A DNA stretch of 64,000 nucleotides, taken from contig OZ023262.1 in NCBI GenBank assembly GCA_964006375.1, positions 198,362,778 through 198,426,777 of the forward strand. Reading direction: 5' to 3'. This stretch comes from Tillus elongatus (Eukaryota > Arthropoda > Insecta > Coleoptera > Cleridae). The stretch's first letter is position 1, and every line of letters starts with the position of its first letter. The position numbers and the translations under genes are program-made. The notes under the pieces are model-generated. The model searched no databases and was not told where the DNA came from. It worked only from the letters and a program-made list of their open reading frames with translations. Shown piece after piece: positions 25,015-33,884 of the stretch.

Positions 25015-25588
25015 CCGCTTAAATACTCCTAATTTGTCTGGAGAATAATAAATTATTGTCAATAACTCGACCGGTTTATACATATACTAATCACTATGTT
25101 TGTCTTGATTTAAATACCTGTTCGGTTTTTTGTATCTATGTAGTCAATATAAATATTTTCAAGTAGAATTAAAATCAATATAAATATAGTTATATGTAGT
25201 ATTTTAGTTGAACTATTTTTCCTTTGTTAAAGTTAACACGGTGAGACAGACATCTGGGTTTTTAGTTTTCTATTTTTAAAAGAGATGAGTTGACTTGACG
25301 TTGTTTATCTCACCAGATGTCTTTATGGGCATGAACCAATATCCACATAGTAAATTTCTAGATCGAAAGGAAACGTGCTGATTCTTTAAAGATCTTTGGT
25401 CCTTTTAAACCTATATTAGATAAGGGTCATAAATTTGTCGACCAAAAGATTAAAGCAGGTCTTCGACCTGTTTCACTGCGCAATAAACAAACGATCGTTC
25501 TTGGACGACAACTTTACTTCGGACTAGTTCGTTTACCTTGACGCGATATAAATATACGGGATCTAGTTTTTTTGATGTTAGAATTTTG

Positions 25589-25635
25589 TTCCTTTGAAGA
25601 TGTTGACTTTGTCAACGAAACGATCGTAAGATCTC
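25589..25635 (+). ncRNA. Hammerhead-like motif, plus-strand Penelope flank
   Basis: This is the mirror of the motif at 21244-21289: TTGAAGA, the GTTGAC-TTT-GTCAAC hairpin, GAAACGATCGTA. The first core base is T instead of C, which should impair cleavage. Confidence 0.4.
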
Positions 25636-25684
25636 TGAAATATGTGTTGTGGTGATTTGGGTGTTCTCCAAGTGTACTTATTAG

Positions 25685-26309
25685 TGCTCATCACAGGTTC
25701 CAGTTTTCACATAGCGATCTATGCATCTATTTGATCACCATTTTGAACGTATTAAATTTAAACTCATGTTTTCTTTTCATTATAACTCATTGCCATAGTC
25801 TAAAGGTGATGTCGCATGGTTCACGGAACCTGCAGCTCAACGCCCCAATCGAAAGGCAAAACGTGCATACATTCAACTTACTCAAGCCACAACTAGTGAT
25901 GTAAAATTACCAGTAATTTAAAAAATGGTAGTATTAGCCGCAATAAACATAGAACAGAAAGCGTATTCAGCGTACTTTTTGATGATGTTAATTATTTTTA
26001 AGTTACCTTTGGCAAGAGCGAATACAATCGGCTTTTCATGAAATTAAACGAAGTAAAATAAACACAATTCAAGTAATTTTATCTCTGTCCAAAAAAGCAT
26101 AAAATACGAGTACATGGCCTTATCAGACATGAAGATTATTCAAGCGATAATACAGGCTACACTTCAAACATTTCACGCAGAAAATCAGTGTTCTCAAACC
26201 TATTAGCCCGATCTTCCACAGTGGCAAGCGTTTTGGTTTGTGAATTAAAACATTCATTTTTTTTTAATTTACTTCATTTACTTTTTTGTGATATGGCTCA
26301 CCTAACTGA
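25685..26309. other. No gene recognised; one arm of a short inverted repeat
   Basis: The start (25684-25714, CATCACAGGTTCCAGTTTTC) is the reverse complement of 26920-26950, at the 5' edge of the IS630 relic. This suggests a transposon terminus. The rest has no assigned feature. Confidence 0.45.
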
Positions 26310-26840
26310 ACAAATAAGTACACTTGGAGAACCCAAATAACCACAGCACATATTTCAGAGACATTACGATCGTTTCGTTGACCATGTTCAGCGGAAAAAA
26401 AATTCTAAAATTAAACTAGCTACCGTGTATTTATATCGCGTCTAGGTAAACGAACTAGTCCGAAGTAAAATTGTCGTCGAAGAGCCATCACTTCTGGTCG
26501 ACAAATTTATGAGCCCTTATCTAATATAAGGATAATAGGTTTAAAAGGAACGGTACCGAGTTATTTAAGGAATCTGCACGTTCCCTTTCGATCTAGAAAT
26601 TTACTATGTGGATATTGGAACAAGCCGACAACCACATCTGGCGAGACAAACACAATAACCTCAGCTCATCTTTTGTATACCACGTTTTGTGTAAAGATAT
26701 TGCCTTTCTAAATCTAACCATTTTTGCTTAGCACACTTTAAAAACTTTTTGACCAACTTTCGTGTTAATAGAAATTTTAACATTGAAATTAATGAAATTA
26801 GGAAAAACTGACTTCTGTTTGCATGCTTTTAAAAAAGCAA
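26310..26840 (+). repeat. Penelope flank and N-terminal fragments
   Basis: 26310-26660 is a diverged third copy of the Penelope flanking repeat, with the hammerhead stem II deleted. 26690-26840 matches the N-terminal coding part at about 24030-24150 (complement). The two pieces are rearranged relative to the complete element. Confidence 0.75.
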
Positions 26841-26919
26841 TATCAGTACCTAAAAATTTAATGTTAGTACTTAGCTTTCTATATAGATTCAGTTCCGTTG
26901 ACCTGGCAGCCCTAATTCA

Positions 26920-27757
26920 CTATGTGAAAACTGGAACCTGTGATGATCACATACTAACTGAACAATATCGCATCGAAGTTTTAATGATGATCGGTTATTA
27001 TGATAATAAAAGGACTAATGATGACGTTTGTCATTTATTCAGTGAGGTTCACCGTGACCGCCTCCCCCTTAACAGGTCTAAGATAAGCAGACTTCACCAC
27101 AAATTCACTGAAAGTATGAGCGTCCTGTAACTGCTACTTGGCACGAAAAGACGCTGGATGTATTGCTTACTGTACAAGAAACTCCCAAAACTTCTGCATT
27201 GAAAGTAGCTACAACGAACGAGATCTCCAGACGTTCTGTACAGCGAATTTTGCACCGGGACAAGTATTTTCCCTATAAGGTTCGTAACTTGCAAGAACTT
27301 TTTGTAGAGGACTTTGATAGAAGGATAGAATTTTGTGAACAAATATTTGCTCTGATGAAGCTGCCTTTTGCCTTAATGGTAGTGTAAACAAACACGATTG
27401 TCGATATGGGTCTAACAGTAACCCCCATTGGATGGAATAAATTCATTCCCAATATCCTCAGAAATTGAACGTATGGGCTGGAGTTGTTAGTCATCACGTA
27501 ATTCGACCCTTCTTCTTTGAAGGGACTTTAACAAGTCTACGCTATCTAAGATTATTACAAGAAGATATTGTGCCCCGTATCAGGGAATTATTTCAAAATG
27601 ATTTCCTAATGTCTACTTCCAACATGATGACGTCCTACCCCATTTCAGTCGAGACGTAAGGGAATACGTAATATGACATTTACTAACTGCTTGATAGGCA
27701 GAAGAAGAACCATCGAGTGGCCAGCTAGTTCTGCAGATTTGTCTCCACTGTCCACAA
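26920..27757 (+). pseudogene. IS630/Tc1-mariner-type transposase relic
   Basis: Consecutive plus-strand frames give the helix-turn-helix region (RIEVLMMIGYYDNKRTNDDV), a second helix-turn-helix with ISRRSVQRILHRDKYFPYKV, the block VEDFDRRIEFCEQ, a first catalytic region (SNPHWMEE-like with KLNVWAGVVSHHVI), LFQNDFL and, after several frame changes, IGRRRTIEWPASSADLSPL near 27700-27750. A canonical WPARSPDLSPLDFF would follow. At least four frameshifts are present. The 3' end is cut off where the MITE terminus at 27764 starts. It is a dead copy of the arthropod transposase type also seen at 1620 and 56400. Confidence 0.75.
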
Positions 27758-27882
27758 ATTCGCTACCAAAACGCACTTACTGCGTCTTAATTTTTTTTCA
27801 CAAAAATGCATCATATTTCGTTAAAAAAATGCAAAAATACAATAATATAAGAGATGTTCGAAAAAAAGTTTTAGGTATCACC
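27758..27882. repeat. Left half of the dispersed repeat hit by the Polinton
   Basis: The repeat starts with a reverse MITE terminus (CCAAAACGCACTTACTGCG) and runs to GGTATCACC. It matches the complement of about 49060-49165. The right half resumes at 37959. Confidence 0.8.
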
Positions 27883-27888
27883 AACGAC
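27883..27888. repeat. Polinton target-site duplication, left
   Basis: AACGAC, identical to 37953-37958. Six bases is the standard target duplication length for Maverick/Polinton integration. Confidence 0.9.
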
Positions 27889-27922
27889 AGTAGGTATTGC
27901 GACACTTGGGCTAGACAGGAAG

Positions 27923-28227
27923 TGACGTCACTGGCGCCGGCGCCTAGCCACGCCCTGGCGCCTGCCCTGGCGCCGGCGCCGGCGCCACGCCCTGGCGCCA
28001 GCCCGGCGCCGGCGCCTAGCCACGCCCTGGCGCCTGCCCCGGCGCCTGCCCTGGCGCCACGCCCTGGCGCCTGCCCTGGCGCCAGCCCCGGCGCCTAGCC
28101 ACGCCCCCGGCCCAGGCGCCAGCCCCGGCGCCTGTCCCGGCGCCCAGCCACGCCCTGGGCCAGACAGTCACATCCGTGTTATTCTGCATTCTAAGGTCAT
28201 TGACCTGTCTAGGAAACTGTGACGTCA
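27923..28227 (+). promoter_or_regulatory. GGCGCC-rich island between CRE palindromes, left TIR
   Basis: About 230 bp (27931-28160) is built of CCCTGGCGCC- and CACGCCCTGG-type units and is very GC-rich in an AT-rich window. TGACGTCA palindromes stand at 27923-27930 and 28220-28227. It mirrors 37725-37922. Possible roles are promoter, replication origin or packaging signal; none is proven. Confidence 0.6.
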
Positions 28228-28313
28228 CACGACTTGGGCCAGACAGTCACATGCAAACATTTCAAAGTGTCTAACCTATTACTTCAAATTATTATATTTT
28301 GAAAAAAACCATT

Positions 28314-28387
28314 TGGTGCAGGTGAGTTTCGAACCCGGGGCATTCAGATGGGAGGCAACGATGCTACCCGTTGAGCTAAGCAGACGC
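28314..28387 (-). ncRNA. tRNA-like Pol III promoter sequence, left TIR
   Basis: The minus strand shows an A-box-like TAGCTCAACGGG and a B box GGTTCGAAACTC, spaced as in a tRNA gene, with CACCA at the 3' edge. Acceptor and anticodon stems pair poorly, so a functional tRNA is doubtful. The right-TIR twin differs at one noticed base (TTAAC versus TCAAC). Confidence 0.5.
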
Positions 28388-28831
28388 TTATTAATTTATT
28401 GTTTTAGGTTGGTATATATATACGACTACAAACAAACCATACATGTAACATAATTAAAGTTTATTATTAGACAAATGGATGATTTACAAAATAATGTTTA
28501 ATATTAGAGGCGGAACCAAAACGGAGGAAAATGGCGGAAAATGGCGGAATGAAAGATGGAAGCCTGTGATACCTTAAGCTGACATTATAAAAATGGCGGC
28601 TTTCGTTGATAAAGATGGTGCAAGGATGGATGAAGACTTATTTAAAGATACGTCACTCCAACCTAGCCGACAAATGAGAGTGTAGACATAAGACATAATA
28701 ATTAATATGTTTAATATTAGACAGACTAGAACGTCACAATTGTTATATGGGTAGGTTCTAAAAATAACACACAGAGGTCGCTGGCAAAACAAAAGAAGGA
28801 AGTTCAGAAACAAAATAGACAACAGGTTCAA

Positions 28832-29340
28832 CCGTGAGATGTACGATGGAACCAATACATGCACGGTGTTAAGGAGGCCAAATCAAATTGGAATATACAA
28901 TAAAATGGCCACTTCCGGTCTAAACTTTAAATCGTTATATCTTTTGAAGGACAAGTGATAGAAATGAACTGACTTTAAAAAATGTATGTTTCATAACAAG
29001 GTCTACAAGAAACTGAGATAAAAAACTTTAAACCCTTATCGCGGAAGATCCGTGAGACGTACGCAGGAACCAATACATGCACGGTATTAAGGAGGCCAAA
29101 TCAAATTGGAATATACAATAAAATGGCCACTTCCGGTCTAAAACTTTAAATCCTTGTATCTTTTCAATGGAAAGTGATAGAAAGGAACCGACTTCAAAAA
29201 TGTATGTTTCGTAACAAGGTCTACAAGAAACTGAGATAAAAAACTTCAAACCCTTATCGCGGAAGATCCGTGAGATGTACGATAGAATCAATACATACAC
29301 GCTGTTCAGCAAAGCAAACTCTATAAGCATATTCAATAAA
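28832..29340 (+). repeat. 218 bp tandem repeats, ~2.3 copies
   Basis: CCGTGAGATGTACGATGGAA-type starts lie at 28832, 29050 and 29268, an exact 218 bp spacing. Each unit contains ACCAATACATGCACGGT and AAATGGCCACTTCCGG. The third unit is partial. The array lies inside the element just past the left TIR; no coding frame is shared among units. Confidence 0.9.
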
Positions 29341-29869
29341 AATGTTACTTCCGGTAGACACTTCCGGTATAGCTATTCTTAGAGCTACATACATGTGTGA
29401 CACATCAAAATAATCGTCTTGTTGAACAGAAGAAATATAATATTTAAGTAAGTTAGAACAAGCTGTATTAACACCTAAAACCAACACACACTCTCTTGTA
29501 CAGGCTGATTACCCTGCCATCCAATTGTTAGTAAGGTTATGTTTGTATTTGTTATTTGAATACAAACAGACATAATAAGAAGAGTGTACTTACATACAGC
29601 AAGACACGTCATCCTTGTTTCACGACTTAACACATACTGAACAAGTGTCTCTCTCTCTTGTATTGAGGAAACAAACTGATGTAAGAGAGAGGGGGTCTTA
29701 CAAAGGATAAACAACGTTTTTTACAGTTGTTAACCTTACAGAAAGGGGTTAATAAAAATGCAACAAAATAAAAATAAAACAACTGATTTACATACAATAA
29801 AAATTTATTAGGATTAATTAAGTTGTACATATTGATACATAAATGACATACATAAATGACATACTATTA
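29341..29869. other. Non-coding stretch left of the capsid gene
   Basis: No gene is recognised. AATAAA-type signals for the minus-strand capsid transcript appear near 29800-29812 (complement of TTTATT). Confidence 0.5.
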
Positions 29870-31075
29870 TTACATAATGGCTCTAACGATACCCGTTAGA
29901 GGTTTATATTCCATTACACTGTCATGAATAACCAAACAATAAACACGAGTATTTTTTGGGAAGTTGGCGTGACTCATGAACTCCACCTTAATGTCCACCG
30001 TTGAAGACTTGATTGACTCGTTCTGGTACTGACAGTCAATCACAAATAGAGCTCTGTCTTTAAACTCGTCATAATTCAAGATAGGCTCCGACATGTTTTT
30101 ATAACAGAAGTTTTTTTGAAAATCTGTATACATGTTATAGGCTTCTGCATATTTCGATTTCTCAAAATCCATATTCATAGATTCATAAGGGTAGCATTCT
30201 GAATTTAGAAACACTCTGAGGTCCAACATACCAATGTTATCGAAATAGTCTGACCTCTTCTTCACGTTATCCTTACGATCTGTTTGAAATGCTATAATCA
30301 CATATCGAGGTCTTTCCAAGTTGGTTGCAGTTTTAACAGCCCACACATCTCTGTTGATATCTCTGAGTGCTGGTAACTCATATATGTCCCATTTGCGGTA
30401 TGCGAGAAATATAGAGGTGTCTTTGGCTATTTTATCCATCAGTTCCAATTTCATTTTATCATTGGGAAATACATGTTTTACCTTTAAAAACATATTGGTT
30501 ACGGTAATTTTTGCTCGTGCCGTACCTGTGCTGTAATAGCCGTTGGAATCGTTTCGACTTCTTGTAAAGCGGAAAGTATGTTTGCCACAGAGAACTCCTT
30601 TGAAATGATGAAAGAAACTGAAGAGGAACCAGACAGGTATGAGCATGTGAAACTTGTTATCATTTAAGGTGATGTGCTCCGACGACACATTCAGACCGGC
30701 GTTGCTAAGAGATTGGGCTTCATTCTTACTGAACGATAGCAGACTTTTGATGATGGTTGTGGTGTATGGGTCTCGCACTCGTTCCACTTCCTTGTTATTT
30801 AACTCATAGGTCATTGATTCAAACAGAGCTGCTCCTCCATTATTTGACAGATAACAAGCACCAGTGGCATTTTGGATTGCTACAGGTTCCAGAGCACCTT
30901 CGATTATTAGAGCTGACTCGGCCAGACATACGAACGCATCTTGTTGGTTGATGGCTATTTCAATTTCATCGCTGTTACCAAACGATTTAGTTGGTGAATA
31001 GTAAGAACGCAGCTCTTCTCGATCGATGCCATCATCAAACACGGGTTCTTTGAATATTTCTAGTTTTGACGACAT
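29870..31075 (-). CDS. Polinton major capsid protein (double jelly-roll, hexon-like)
   Basis: The 401-residue product starts at MSSKLEIFKEPVFDD; the ATG at 31075 was preferred because the frame upstream lacks family features. It contains blocks typical of Maverick/adintovirus capsid proteins: a YSPTKSF start region, IPVWFLFSFFHHFKGVL in the middle, and DNIGMLDLRVFLNSECYPYE near residue 290. The product would form trimeric capsomers of an icosahedral shell. It is the downstream member of a minus-strand block with penton, protease and core genes, mirroring the virion cassette of adintoviruses. No stop or frameshift is present. Length is in the range expected for compact versions of this protein. 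Identification is by pattern recognition and would be settled by an HMM or structural prediction. Confidence 0.85.
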   Translation of the reverse strand: MSSKLEIFKEPVFDDGIDREELRSYYSPTKSFGNSDEIEIAINQQDAFVCLAESALIIEGALEPVAIQNATGACYLSNNGGAALFESMTYELNNKEVERVRDPYTTTIIKSLLSFSKNEAQSLSNAGLNVSSEHITLNDNKFHMLIPVWFLFSFFHHFKGVLCGKHTFRFTRSRNDSNGYYSTGTARAKITVTNMFLKVKHVFPNDKMKLELMDKIAKDTSIFLAYRKWDIYELPALRDINRDVWAVKTATNLERPRYVIIAFQTDRKDNVKKRSDYFDNIGMLDLRVFLNSECYPYESMNMDFEKSKYAEAYNMYTDFQKNFCYKNMSEPILNYDEFKDRALFVIDCQYQNESIKSSTVDIKVEFMSHANFPKNTRVYCLVIHDSVMEYKPLTGIVRAIM

Positions 31076-31197
31076 GATAACCCAGGCTTTGCAGGAACTC
31101 AATATTATCGGGACGAAGCGTACCCTTTGACGTGTCTGACTCAACTGAATTTGATGTGGTAGATGCACTTGATTTTATATCCTTGAAGACCAACATA

Positions 31198-31908
31198 CTA
31201 AGCAACTTTTATAAGTTTTAAGCGAACAGACACCTCTTCACCTTGAAAGTTGACAGGAACTGAATCTTGGTCGACGATGTCGATGCTTATATTGGAAATC
31301 TCTTGCTTGTTCACAGGCAAGTAAATTAAATTGTTAGGTTCTATGTCGATTGCGTAGCCAGGATCAACCATCGGAGCAAACTCATACAGCGTATGTGAGG
31401 GTTGTCCGTTATAATAGGAACCAGACACAATATTGGTTTCGATGCGAATCTGTCTAACATCCACTATATCAACAGGTAAATCAGATTCATAAAAGGTGTC
31501 CGGCTGAAGAACTTGTTTTGAAAAGCCCAACATTCGCCCAATCGAACCATCAAATTCAAAACTGACATTTGTATAACACTTTAGTCTACATTTGATGGTG
31601 TTCGGATTAGGTCTCAGAATCAGAGCCTGTTGCTTTTGTTCGTGTGTTGCTGTAGCACCAACAAGTTCATTTTGAAGTAACTCTTCCAAGTGTGTTATTT
31701 CATAAGCACCGGTGGGTATCGTGATGGTTCGCCAACCGGTTCCTTCTTTTACATGAAATTTGTTTTTACCTTCATAGATGTTGGGTATGTTGTTGTAGGT
31801 GTGAAAGCCTATCAAGGCAACAGCATAATTACCATCCAAAACAATTGGTGGATGGTAGTCTGACGACAGATGGGAGCTGCGGTCTTTCAACACAAAGGTG
31901 TGCGCCAT
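31198..31908 (-). CDS. Polinton minor capsid/penton-like protein (single jelly roll)
   Basis: 236 residues starting MAHTFVLKDRSSHLSSDYHP. The N-terminal segment with LDGNYAVALIGFHTYNNIPN and the following GAYEITHLEELLQ match the penton/minor capsid protein of Polintons, in which beta-rich sequence predominates. It would occupy capsid vertices. It lies 122 bp upstream of the capsid gene on the same strand and 16 bp downstream of the protease stop, a spacing that suggests a shared late transcription unit. The frame is intact. The family assignment is firm from position and sequence; the penton role is by homology. Confidence 0.8.
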   Translation of the reverse strand: MAHTFVLKDRSSHLSSDYHPPIVLDGNYAVALIGFHTYNNIPNIYEGKNKFHVKEGTGWRTITIPTGAYEITHLEELLQNELVGATATHEQKQQALILRPNPNTIKCRLKCYTNVSFEFDGSIGRMLGFSKQVLQPDTFYESDLPVDIVDVRQIRIETNIVSGSYYNGQPSHTLYEFAPMVDPGYAIDIEPNNLIYLPVNKQEISNISIDIVDQDSVPVNFQGEEVSVRLKLIKVA

Positions 31909-31924
31909 GACTGATACACACAGG

Positions 31925-32377
31925 CTACTGTTTAAGGCTTTTATTTAAAAATTTTAAACATAAGTGACCACAATTATAAGTATTATATTTCTGATACACA
32001 TCATGATTGTACATTAAAGTAGAGTTTTTAAGGTAACGCTGCAGCTCAACTGGTGGTTTCAAGTTTCCATATGAGTCAAAGTACACGGCTGTGTCACCAC
32101 GTTTCTTAACTGCAACCCAATGACTGCCAGGTTCCTTGTTTGTTTGCAAATTCATGATAAGTGATTCATTCTTGCGTGGCCCATTCGATGGCAAAGTATC
32201 TCGCATGTATACACCTCTAAAATATGGAATTTTCATTTTACCAGCAAATTTCACAAGGTCTTCATTTGTTAGAGGTCTTGCTGGTAAACATCTTACTCGT
32301 TTTTTGGTTTCTGCAGATACAACCCATAACCGGAGCGCTGTTTCTTGAGATACATGCCTGTGCCCAGTCTCTTGCAT
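31925..32377 (-). CDS. Adenain-type cysteine protease (capsid maturation)
   Basis: 150 residues. The conserved start of the family, LTNEDLVKFAGKMKIPYFRG, lies at residues 36-55, followed by VYMRDTLP. The catalytic residues fit adenain: His86 in GSHWVAV, Asp101 in YFDSYG, Gln129 for the oxyanion hole and Cys136 in YNCGHLCLKF. The enzyme would process capsid and core precursors in the assembling virion. The ATG at 32377 lies inside the 3' end of the neighbouring core-protein gene in another frame, giving an 85-nt overlap. The next Met (residue 48) would delete the conserved N-terminus, so the overlapping start is preferred. Shorter than adenovirus protease (~200), but all key residues remain. 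Confidence 0.9.
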   Translation of the reverse strand: MQETGHRHVSQETALRLWVVSAETKKRVRCLPARPLTNEDLVKFAGKMKIPYFRGVYMRDTLPSNGPRKNESLIMNLQTNKEPGSHWVAVKKRGDTAVYFDSYGNLKPPVELQRYLKNSTLMYNHDVYQKYNTYNCGHLCLKFLNKSLKQ

Positions 32378-32805
32378 TTTGGCTTAAATTTCAAGCCACT
32401 CCCTCTCCTACCCATCGCGATGGCTTCCATTGTTTTGTTGTGCCGTTCTTCCTCCTCTAGTTTCTGTTTCGCAGACTTGGCATCGTTCACGGCTTTGGCA
32501 ATACCTGCAGCACCACCACCCAGAGCTCCTAGTGCTGACAGCCCACCAAATATCAGAGGCAACAGCGGAAGGAAGCCTCCACTTTTAGGTATTGGAATAA
32601 CTCGAGGTTTCTGCACATTCTTACGTCCACCAATGTTTCTAACGATTGTATGAGCTATATCAAATACGACGTTCGCTGTTGGAATAAGATTTCTATCTTT
32701 TATAACTTCCTCAATCAGACTTAGTATGTTTTTAAAGGGAACCTTCTTCTTTGGCTTCGAGTTGATTACATAAAACCCCTCATTAAGTTTTCTGTTAACT
32801 TTCAT
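32293..32805 (-). CDS. PX/pVI-like virion core protein with hydrophobic glycine-rich segment
   Basis: 170 residues from the ATG at 32805 (MKVNRKLNEGFYVINSKPKK); the longer frame upstream lacks an ATG. The middle holds GFLPLLPLIFGGLSALGALG followed by a Gly/Ala-rich run, then a basic C-terminus with GSGLKFKPKCKRLG. This layout resembles the pX/pVI-type proteins of adenoviruses and adintoviruses, which bind DNA and disrupt membranes during entry. It is first in the minus-strand virion block, next to a divergent promoter, and overlaps the protease gene by 85 nt. The exact homology is less certain than for its neighbours. Confidence 0.65.
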   Translation of the reverse strand: MKVNRKLNEGFYVINSKPKKKVPFKNILSLIEEVIKDRNLIPTANVVFDIAHTIVRNIGGRKNVQKPRVIPIPKSGGFLPLLPLIFGGLSALGALGGGAAGIAKAVNDAKSAKQKLEEEERHNKTMEAIAMGRRGSGLKFKPKCKRLGTGMYLKKQRSGYGLYLQKPKNE

Positions 32806-32963
32806 GGTGTTTGTAACGCCCCGCAACGTTTCAGCAAAACCTGTATCTGTCTTTGTTAATAACAGCCCTCACTCTGTGACACCAACATGCATACTGACTG
32901 GGTGTCTCACTTGCATTCATATATATACACACCCAAATAAAATATAGTTTAGTTTAAGTTAAG
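32806..32963. promoter_or_regulatory. Divergent promoter region between virion block and ATPase
   Basis: 158 bp separates two outward-facing genes. ATATATAC near 32920-32928 is a TATA-like element about 40 bp before the ATPase ATG. The minus-strand side has no obvious TATA. Confidence 0.45.
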
Positions 32964-33659
32964 ATGCGTACCAGCAAACACGCTTCTGCCTTACCCATTA
33001 CAAATATAGACGATGTTGTTACGGACACAGCTCAACAACAACTGAGGCATGGTCCTCTCTTTCCAAACACCGTTCGCTGTATCATATGTGGTCCCAGTGG
33101 GTGTGGTAAAACTAATGTCATGCTGAGTTTGTTGTTTGAAGCAAACGGTTTAAAATTTGATAACGTGTATGTGTATTCAAAGTCTCTGTATCAACCGAAA
33201 TACAAGATGTTAAAGGAGGTGATGAATGCCACAAAAGGTGTTGGTTACTATCCTTATCGAGAAAACGATGAAATATTAGATCCGGAAGATGCCAAGGACA
33301 ACTCTGTGTTTATATTTGATGATGTAGCTTGTGACAAACAAGATAAAATAAGAGCATACTTCAGTATGGGCAGACATAAGAATATTGATTCATTCTATCT
33401 CTGTCAAACATATACACGAATACCCAAACATCTGGTACGTGACAACACCAATGTTATTGTGTTATTCAAGCAAGATGAAACCAATTTAAAACATGTGTAC
33501 GACGATCATGTGACCACCGATATGGACTTTAAACAATTTAAAACTATCTGCCACCAATGCTGGAAAGATAATAAGTATGGTGTGTTGGTGATTGTGAAGG
33601 AAAACGATGTACACAAAGGTCGATATAGAAAAGGATTCGATAGATATATATTATTCTAA
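32964..33659 (+). CDS. A32/FtsK-HerA-type genome-packaging ATPase
   Basis: 231 residues starting MRTSKHASALPITNIDDVVT. Walker A is GPSGCGKT at residues 43-50, preceded by the beta strand VRCIIC; Walker B is VFIFDD at 115-120. A sensor-like YLCQTYTRIPKHL region follows near 146-158. This arrangement is the packaging ATPase of Polintons and related viruses, which pumps the DNA genome into preformed capsids. The gene faces away from the capsid cassette and leads a plus-strand block with the DUF8207-like, fibre-like and chromodomain genes. The frame is intact and of normal length for the family (~200-250). Confidence 0.9.
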   Translation: MRTSKHASALPITNIDDVVTDTAQQQLRHGPLFPNTVRCIICGPSGCGKTNVMLSLLFEANGLKFDNVYVYSKSLYQPKYKMLKEVMNATKGVGYYPYRENDEILDPEDAKDNSVFIFDDVACDKQDKIRAYFSMGRHKNIDSFYLCQTYTRIPKHLVRDNTNVIVLFKQDETNLKHVYDDHVTTDMDFKQFKTICHQCWKDNKYGVLVIVKENDVHKGRYRKGFDRYILF

Positions 33660-33689
33660 CAAACGATGATAGACAGGACAGTCAGCTGT

Positions 33690-33848
33690 CTAACACAGAT
33701 GTCATACAAGTGTCTAATACAGCTGTCATACAGCTGTCATACAGCTGTCTAACACAGCTGTCTAACACAGCTGTCTAACACAGCTGTCTAACACAGCTGT
33801 CTAACACAGCTGTCTAACACAGCTGTCTAACACAGCTGTCTAACAAGA
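33690..33848 (+). repeat. 13 bp tandem array with CAGCTG palindromes
   Basis: The unit ACAGCTGTCTAAC is repeated about eight times head to tail. Diverged units (CAGCTGTCATA, AGATGTCATAC) lie on the 5' side. Each unit carries an E-box palindrome. It sits directly upstream of the next gene and could act as a promoter or binding array. Confidence 0.85.
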
Positions 33849-33884
33849 CAGCCAGACATCGTGATAAATAAGAAGGCATGTACC

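Larger units (their letters stand above)
21196..25684. mobile_element. Penelope-like element, head-to-head inverted pair
   Basis: The outer segments (about 21196-21865 and 25015-25684) are inverted copies of one another, sharing TCGCGTCAAGGTAAACGAAC-like and GTCGACAAATTTATG words. The left half carries RT and endonuclease on the minus strand. The right half repeats only the endonuclease end, on the plus strand. The junction is near 24166-24180, at a stretch (AATTTGATTCAATAAAATTT) that is also internal to the minus copy at about 22688-22710. Head-to-head arrangement with long flanking repeats is typical of Penelope elements. Confidence 0.85.
27889..28815 (+). repeat. Left terminal inverted repeat
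   Basis: It matches the complement of 37155-37952, with extra sequence at about 28665-28760. In order it contains CRE palindromes, a GGCGCC-rich block, tRNA-like Pol III boxes, and a purine-rich segment with AAAATGGCGG repeats. Confidence 0.85.

Noticed and set aside
27930..28228. Ala/Pro/Gly-rich frames in the GGCGCC islands (also 37770-37988)
   Set aside because: They are translations of a GC-rich repeat, not conserved between the two TIR copies.
28574..29830. Short minus-strand frames in the left part of the Polinton
   Set aside because: They run through the 218 bp repeats without a shared frame, contain no motif and could not be linked to polB or integrase.
33690..33848. CRISPR-like array
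   Set aside because: Units are contiguous 13 bp tandem repeats without spacers, in eukaryotic DNA.
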